A DNA stretch of 64,000 nucleotides from assembly GCF_009674775.1 (NCBI RefSeq), contig NZ_WKKE01000021.1, forward strand, positions 45,608 through 109,607. The letters run 5' to 3'. Positions 60,117 to 64,000 of the stretch are shown piece by piece (positions within the stretch are counted from its first letter, which is position 1; each line of letters starts with the position of its first letter). Made by a program: the position numbers and the translations under genes. The notes beneath the pieces are model-generated. The model was not told the origin of the DNA and ran no database searches. It worked only from the letters and a program-made list of their open reading frames with translations. The DNA is from Flavobacterium sp. LC2016-23 (lineage in GTDB: Bacteria > Bacteroidota > Bacteroidia > Flavobacteriales > Flavobacteriaceae).

Positions 60117-63023
60117 CTACTTCAGACAGCTTTTCAGAATACTTACCGGATGCTGGGCTTCCCTGCTGGTACCGTCAAAAATCTGATGACGGCAGCTGGT
60201 TCCGGCTGCAGCGATTTTTACATTTTCGGCAGTCGCACGTACTTTAGGAAATAAGGTGTCCTCTCCCATTTGCATGCTGACCTGATAATGCTCTTTTTCA
60301 TATCCGAAAGAACCTGCCATTCCGCAACATCCTGAATTGTAAATGGTAACCAAATTGTTTGTTGGTAAATTCAGCATGGCAAAAGTCGCTTCTACAGAAC
60401 TCAGCGATTTCTGGTGGCAGTGTCCGTGAATTTTAATTTCTCTCTTTTCTTCCGAAAACGAATCGGGTGTAATCTTACCGTCAAGAATTTCTCTTTTAAA
60501 GAATTCTTCGATGGTCAAAGCACTGTGAGACAACTTCTCAGCCGCGTCCTTATCATCCGCCAGGCGCAGGTATTCGTCCCTGAAAGTCAGAATTGCCGAT
60601 GGTTCGATTCCGATCAAAGGTGCTTTTGCGGAAACCAAATCCTTAAAAATACCCACATTGGTATTGGCAATCTTTTTGGCTTCTTCCAGAAATCCTTTCG
60701 ACAAATAGGTTCTGCCGCTTTCTTCGTGATCCACAACCAAAACTTCGTAGCCTAATTTTGTCAACAGTTCGAAAGCATCAATACCGATGTTGACATCATA
60801 GTAATTCGTAAATTCATCATTAAACAAATACACCTGCCCGTTTGGGAAATCATGGTTTTGCTTTTTCTGGTTATCGTACCATTTTCTAAAAGTCTTTTTA
60901 GCCAGCAACGGAACCTGTCTTTCCGCCGCAATACCCATACTTTTCTTCACCAGCGACTGATTCGAAATAAAATTCGTGATCGACGGAAAAATACTTCCCA
61001 TTTTATTCAGTTTGGCATTGTGCGCAAAAATCTTGTTTCGGGTCGAAAATCCGTTTGCTTTTTGGTATTGGTATAAAAATTCTGCTTTGAGCGTGGCGAC
61101 GTCTACATTACTCGGACATTCGCTGGCACAGGCTTTACAGCTTACGCATAACTCAAAAACTTCGTAGAGTTCTTTCTGGTCAAATTTGTTTTCTTTCTCC
61201 GAATAGGTCAGGTATTCACGCAGTGCGTTGGCTCTGGCACGCGTGGTTTCTTTTTCGTTTTTTGTGGCACGATAACTCGGACACATCGCTCCTCCTGCCG
61301 ATGGCAATTTTCGGCAATCGCCTGAACCGTTGCATTTTTCGGCCGCACGTAAAATCCCTAAACTGTCTGAGAAATCCTGAAACGTTTTAATATCCGGCTC
61401 TGTCCTTCCTGATACCACACGATGGTTTTCGTCCATTTTCAGGGCGTTGACAATCTTACCTATATTCAAAACCGAATTCGGGTCAAATGCCAATTTGATT
61501 CGTTTCAGCAGTTCATAATTCGTTTCGCCAATCATAAACGGAATAAATTCACCACGCACAATTCCATCACCGTGTTCCCCGCTTAAAGAACCTCTGTATT
61601 TTTTAACCAAAATCGCCACATCGGTCGCAATGGTTCTGAACAATTTTAAGTCCGAAGTTTTCTTTAGGTTCAAAACCGGACGCAGGTGCAATTCCCCTGC
61701 ACCCGCATGCGCATAATAAATCGCTTCCTGACCGTGGCTAAGCATCATTGCCGAAAACTCCGCAATATATTCGGGCAGGTCGTTTACCTCAACCGCCGTA
61801 TCTTCAATAGAATCGGCTGCTTTATTATCGCCTACAATACTTCCTAAAAGCCCTAATCCTGCTTTTCTGAGTTCGTTTACTTTATCTATATCGGCTCCGT
61901 AAATTTTTACAAGTGCGTAACCAAAGTTATTTTTTTCTAAATCGGCCACCAAGGCATTCGCCTGATTTTCGGCATCTTCGGGATCGTTCGAAGCCACCTC
62001 AAACATCATGATCGCTTTGGGTTCGCCCACCAAAAAGAACCTGTTTTTAATGTGTTCGCGATTCGTTTTCGTACAATCCAAAATCGTATCGTCGATCATT
62101 TCGCAGGTATACAAATGGTGTTTCATAGCGACCACAACCGACTCCAAAGATTCGTGAATACTGTGATAATGGGCCACCACCATTATATTATGCACTGGTG
62201 GTAAATCGTCTACTTTAAGGGTTACTTCGGTTGTAAAGGCCAGTGTTCCTTCGCTGCCGCAAAGGAGTTTTCCGAGATTTATAGTCGGTTCGGTTCCGCC
62301 AAACAAATCTGATTTCAGTAAAATATCAACGGCATAACCGGTGTTTCTGCGGTGAATTTCCGGTTTCGGAAACTCCTTTACAATTTCGTCCTGCGTTGCT
62401 TTTACCGACAATTCGTCGTAAACGCTTTTGTATATTTTATTTTCTAAAGTATCGCCTTTGGTTTTTTCGATAAACTGAGCCGAAGTCAGTTCCTTAAAAA
62501 CAACTTCACTACCATCGCTCAAAATCGCTTTAATCTCCACAATTTTATCGCGCGTTACCCCATATCGGATCGAAGTCGTTCCCGAAGAATTATTCCCGAC
62601 CATTCCGCCAATCATGCAGCGGTTGGAAGTCGAAGTGTTAGGACCAAAAAATACGCCGTGCGGTTTCAGGAATAAATTCAGTTCGTCGCGAATCACACCG
62701 GGCTGTACCGTAACGGTTTTTTGAATGGGATCAAAATTCAGGATTTTGGTAAAGTTTTTGGAAACATCGACCACAATTCCGTCGCCTACCGTTTGTCCGG
62801 CCAGAGACGTTCCGGCAGTTCGGGGCGTAATCGAAAGGCCATGTGCGGCTGCAAACCGGATCAGTTTGGTAATATCCGCATTGGTTTTAGGCACCGCAAC
62901 TGCTTTTGGCTTAATCCGGTATACCGAAGCATCAGTCGAATAAAGTGTTTTATGGAGATCATCGTATAAAAGTGTTCCTTCTAACGATGCTGATAATTGT
63001 TCTAAATCCTTAAGTATTGACAT
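60117..63023 (-). CDS. ydiJ: YdiJ-like FAD/Fe-S dehydrogenase (D-2-hydroxyglutarate/D-lactate type)
   Basis: A 968-residue fusion flavoenzyme. The order is an FAD-binding PCMH domain (1-240; TPRTAGTSLAGQTVGDGIVV), an FAD-oxidase C-terminal domain (to about 520; SGEHGDGIVRGEF), a ferredoxin-like part with CNGSGDCRKLPSAGGAMCPS and CVSCKACASECPSNVDV, and a C-terminal CCG domain pair (GHCHQKSL, YNSGCCGMAGSFGYE) that may bind another cluster. The size and order match YdiJ (about 1018 residues), which oxidises D-2-hydroxyglutarate and related 2-hydroxyacids. The start MSILKDLEQLSASL is natural. A single gene. Confidence 0.88.
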   Translation of the reverse strand: MSILKDLEQLSASLEGTLLYDDLHKTLYSTDASVYRIKPKAVAVPKTNADITKLIRFAAAHGLSITPRTAGTSLAGQTVGDGIVVDVSKNFTKILNFDPIQKTVTVQPGVIRDELNLFLKPHGVFFGPNTSTSNRCMIGGMVGNNSSGTTSIRYGVTRDKIVEIKAILSDGSEVVFKELTSAQFIEKTKGDTLENKIYKSVYDELSVKATQDEIVKEFPKPEIHRRNTGYAVDILLKSDLFGGTEPTINLGKLLCGSEGTLAFTTEVTLKVDDLPPVHNIMVVAHYHSIHESLESVVVAMKHHLYTCEMIDDTILDCTKTNREHIKNRFFLVGEPKAIMMFEVASNDPEDAENQANALVADLEKNNFGYALVKIYGADIDKVNELRKAGLGLLGSIVGDNKAADSIEDTAVEVNDLPEYIAEFSAMMLSHGQEAIYYAHAGAGELHLRPVLNLKKTSDLKLFRTIATDVAILVKKYRGSLSGEHGDGIVRGEFIPFMIGETNYELLKRIKLAFDPNSVLNIGKIVNALKMDENHRVVSGRTEPDIKTFQDFSDSLGILRAAEKCNGSGDCRKLPSAGGAMCPSYRATKNEKETTRARANALREYLTYSEKENKFDQKELYEVFELCVSCKACASECPSNVDVATLKAEFLYQYQKANGFSTRNKIFAHNAKLNKMGSIFPSITNFISNQSLVKKSMGIAAERQVPLLAKKTFRKWYDNQKKQNHDFPNGQVYLFNDEFTNYYDVNIGIDAFELLTKLGYEVLVVDHEESGRTYLSKGFLEEAKKIANTNVGIFKDLVSAKAPLIGIEPSAILTFRDEYLRLADDKDAAEKLSHSALTIEEFFKREILDGKITPDSFSEEKREIKIHGHCHQKSLSSVEATFAMLNLPTNNLVTIYNSGCCGMAGSFGYEKEHYQVSMQMGEDTLFPKVRATAENVKIAAAGTSCRHQIFDGTSREAQHPVSILKSCLK

Positions 63024-63444
63024 TATTTATGACCTGAAAATGAATTACAAAAATAGTTTTTTTTTAGGTTCTAAGGTGCTCAGATGCTAAGGTTCTAAGG
63101 TTTTTTTGTGATAGTGTTTTTGGGAATTGGGATTTGGGATTTTTTTTATTGGAATTTAACCGAATTGTCACCTGCGATCCCGATCGCTATCGGGAGAAGG
63201 CTTATGAAAACAAAACCTTAACATACGGGAACACGAGGGAATTTAGAAATTGGAAATTAAGTTAGATTCTTGATTCTGCAAAAAACATCAGCTAACATTC
63301 TTGTACTAGAGCGGGTTTGGACTAAATTAAGCCCATTATTAGGAATTGCCAAAACATTCCAAATACAAAAACCATTTTCCTATGGTGACAATTGGTTGTC
63401 TTTATTCCAAATTACATTTCAAAACTACTTATTTTTAGTTCTCT
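63024..63444. other. 421-bp gap without a supported gene
   Basis: It contains a ctaaggtgctcagatgctaagg run (63068-63100), a ggaattgggatttgggattt run (63123-63143), and the hairpin ATCCCGATCGCTATCGGGA (63178-63196), related to the palindrome inside the TAGCCC element at 27704. A 78-codon frame at 63270-63506 starts with TTG and overlaps the membrane gene; it is rejected. Confidence 0.6.
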
Positions 63445-63966
63445 TTAAATCAAAAGTACTGCTAGGCCTCCTGCAAATGCGAAAGAACCGAAAAAAAGTA
63501 TATTAGAAAATATTATTTCTTTTTTGGAAGGAACATATCCATATTCGTTATTCTCATTGGTCCAATTACCTTTTGACGCAAAAAGAATAGTTGGTTTTTT
63601 ATAACAATCTGTAAAGTCTTTAAAAAATAAAAACAATAATAAACGAAAATAAATAATATATAATAATGGGTATCCTGAAATAATGAAACCTAGAAGGTTA
63701 CCACTCGTTAAGATTAATAATATCAAGCTAAAAAGGAGTGTTATCAAACTTACAATAGCGAATTGGGTAAATTGATTTTTGTTGAGAATTTGTTGAGAAT
63801 TTACGTAGAAGGCAATCGATAAGCCTAAGCCAATAAAAACTGAAAACTTATTGAAATTAAAAAACGAACTTTTGTAAAATGATAATAACGCTACTAGATA
63901 AATGAAAAATATTGTTGTTGTATAAGGTAGTATCTCACTAACTGTGTAAGTTAAAAAATGATGGGG
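63445..63966 (-). pseudogene. membrane-protein gene lacking a start codon (probably 5'-truncated)
   Basis: The frame is open on the minus strand from a stop at 63967-63969 to the stop at 63445, 173 codons. It encodes several membrane helices (IFFIYLVALLSFY, FSVFIGLGLSIAFYV, LITLLFSLILLILTSG, LLYIIYFRLLLFLFF, IIFSNILFFGSFAFAGG) and a polar loop with ASKGNWTNENNEYGYVPS. There is no ATG; only TTG at 63747 would begin a 100-residue product. A palindromic terminator lies directly upstream. The gene has therefore probably lost its 5' end, unless TTG or a rare codon is used. Confidence 0.45.
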
Positions 63967-63990
63967 TTATAAAACCAGCATCATTTTTTT
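63954..63990. terminator. hairpin, likely bidirectional terminator at the window edge
   Basis: AAAAAATGATG pairs with CATCATTTTTT, with an inner GGTT...AACC. It is flanked by A/T runs and lies just before the truncated membrane gene; the gene it serves is outside the window. Confidence 0.6.
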
Positions 63991-64000
63991 TTAACTTTAA

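Noticed and set aside
63270..63506. A 78-codon plus-strand frame near the right end
   Set aside because: It starts with TTG, overlaps the membrane gene on the other strand, and resembles no family.

Overview
The window reads as chromosome of a Flavobacterium-like member of the Bacteroidota. The evidence is low GC, promoters of the TTTG-N19-TAnnTTTG type (clearest before lysA at 19737-19767), no strong Shine-Dalgarno sites, and typical family content: DUF1456, DUF4349, DUF5694, YifB, TerB, SRPBCC/AHSA1 pairs and Lipo-box proteins. Most genes are housekeeping and the larger metabolic calls are secure.

Layout. 1-6.6 kb: tail of rlmF, a lipoprotein hydrolase, uvrB with a convergent TerB-like gene, then an esterase / dipeptide epimerase / PLP-enzyme operon that fits peptide salvage. 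6.7-10.4 kb: a DUF1456 protein, a LytTR response regulator with its histidine kinase, and a secreted DUF5694 protein. 10.8-21 kb: sucC, gltB-gltD (glutamate synthase) and lysA. 21-30 kb: the most accessory part, with a broken gene, small secreted or lipid-anchored proteins, a putative permuted NlpC/P60-fold lipoprotein, an XRE regulator, a GIY-YIG nuclease, and an ArsR plus two AHSA1 proteins. 31-41 kb: esterase, GNAT, YifB/ComM, a Gfo/Idh/MocA enzyme and two amidohydrolase genes. 40.7-51 kb: ammonium transporter, dsbD-tilS-pabB, DUF4349 lipoprotein, DoxX, lipocalin and lpdA. 51-64 kb: a RelE/ParE toxin-antitoxin pair, an Lrp regulator facing a Cys/Met-metabolism PLP enzyme, DUF695, an APC permease, a Tat-exported oxidoreductase, a YdiJ-like FAD/Fe-S dehydrogenase and a truncated membrane gene.

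Nitrogen metabolism is well represented: GOGAT (gltBD), Amt, lysA, the dipeptide epimerase and an amino-acid permease, although they are not one operon.

The most unusual part of the window is between the genes. Several families of non-coding repeats occupy nearly every large gap: hairpin elements built on a GGTTTCAACC core (one with its core inverted relative to its flanks), an array of four exactly 209-bp units, 117-bp inverted-repeat elements flanking the GIY-YIG gene, roughly 400-bp direct repeats flanking the toxin-antitoxin pair, a nested inverted-repeat element before tilS, and two copies of a conserved hairpin element beginning TAGCCC. No transposase gene is present to mobilise them. 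I saw no tRNA, rRNA, CRISPR array or complete insertion sequence. No clearly new multi-gene system is proven; the repeat biology and the 23.7-25.4 kb lipoprotein pair are the best candidates.
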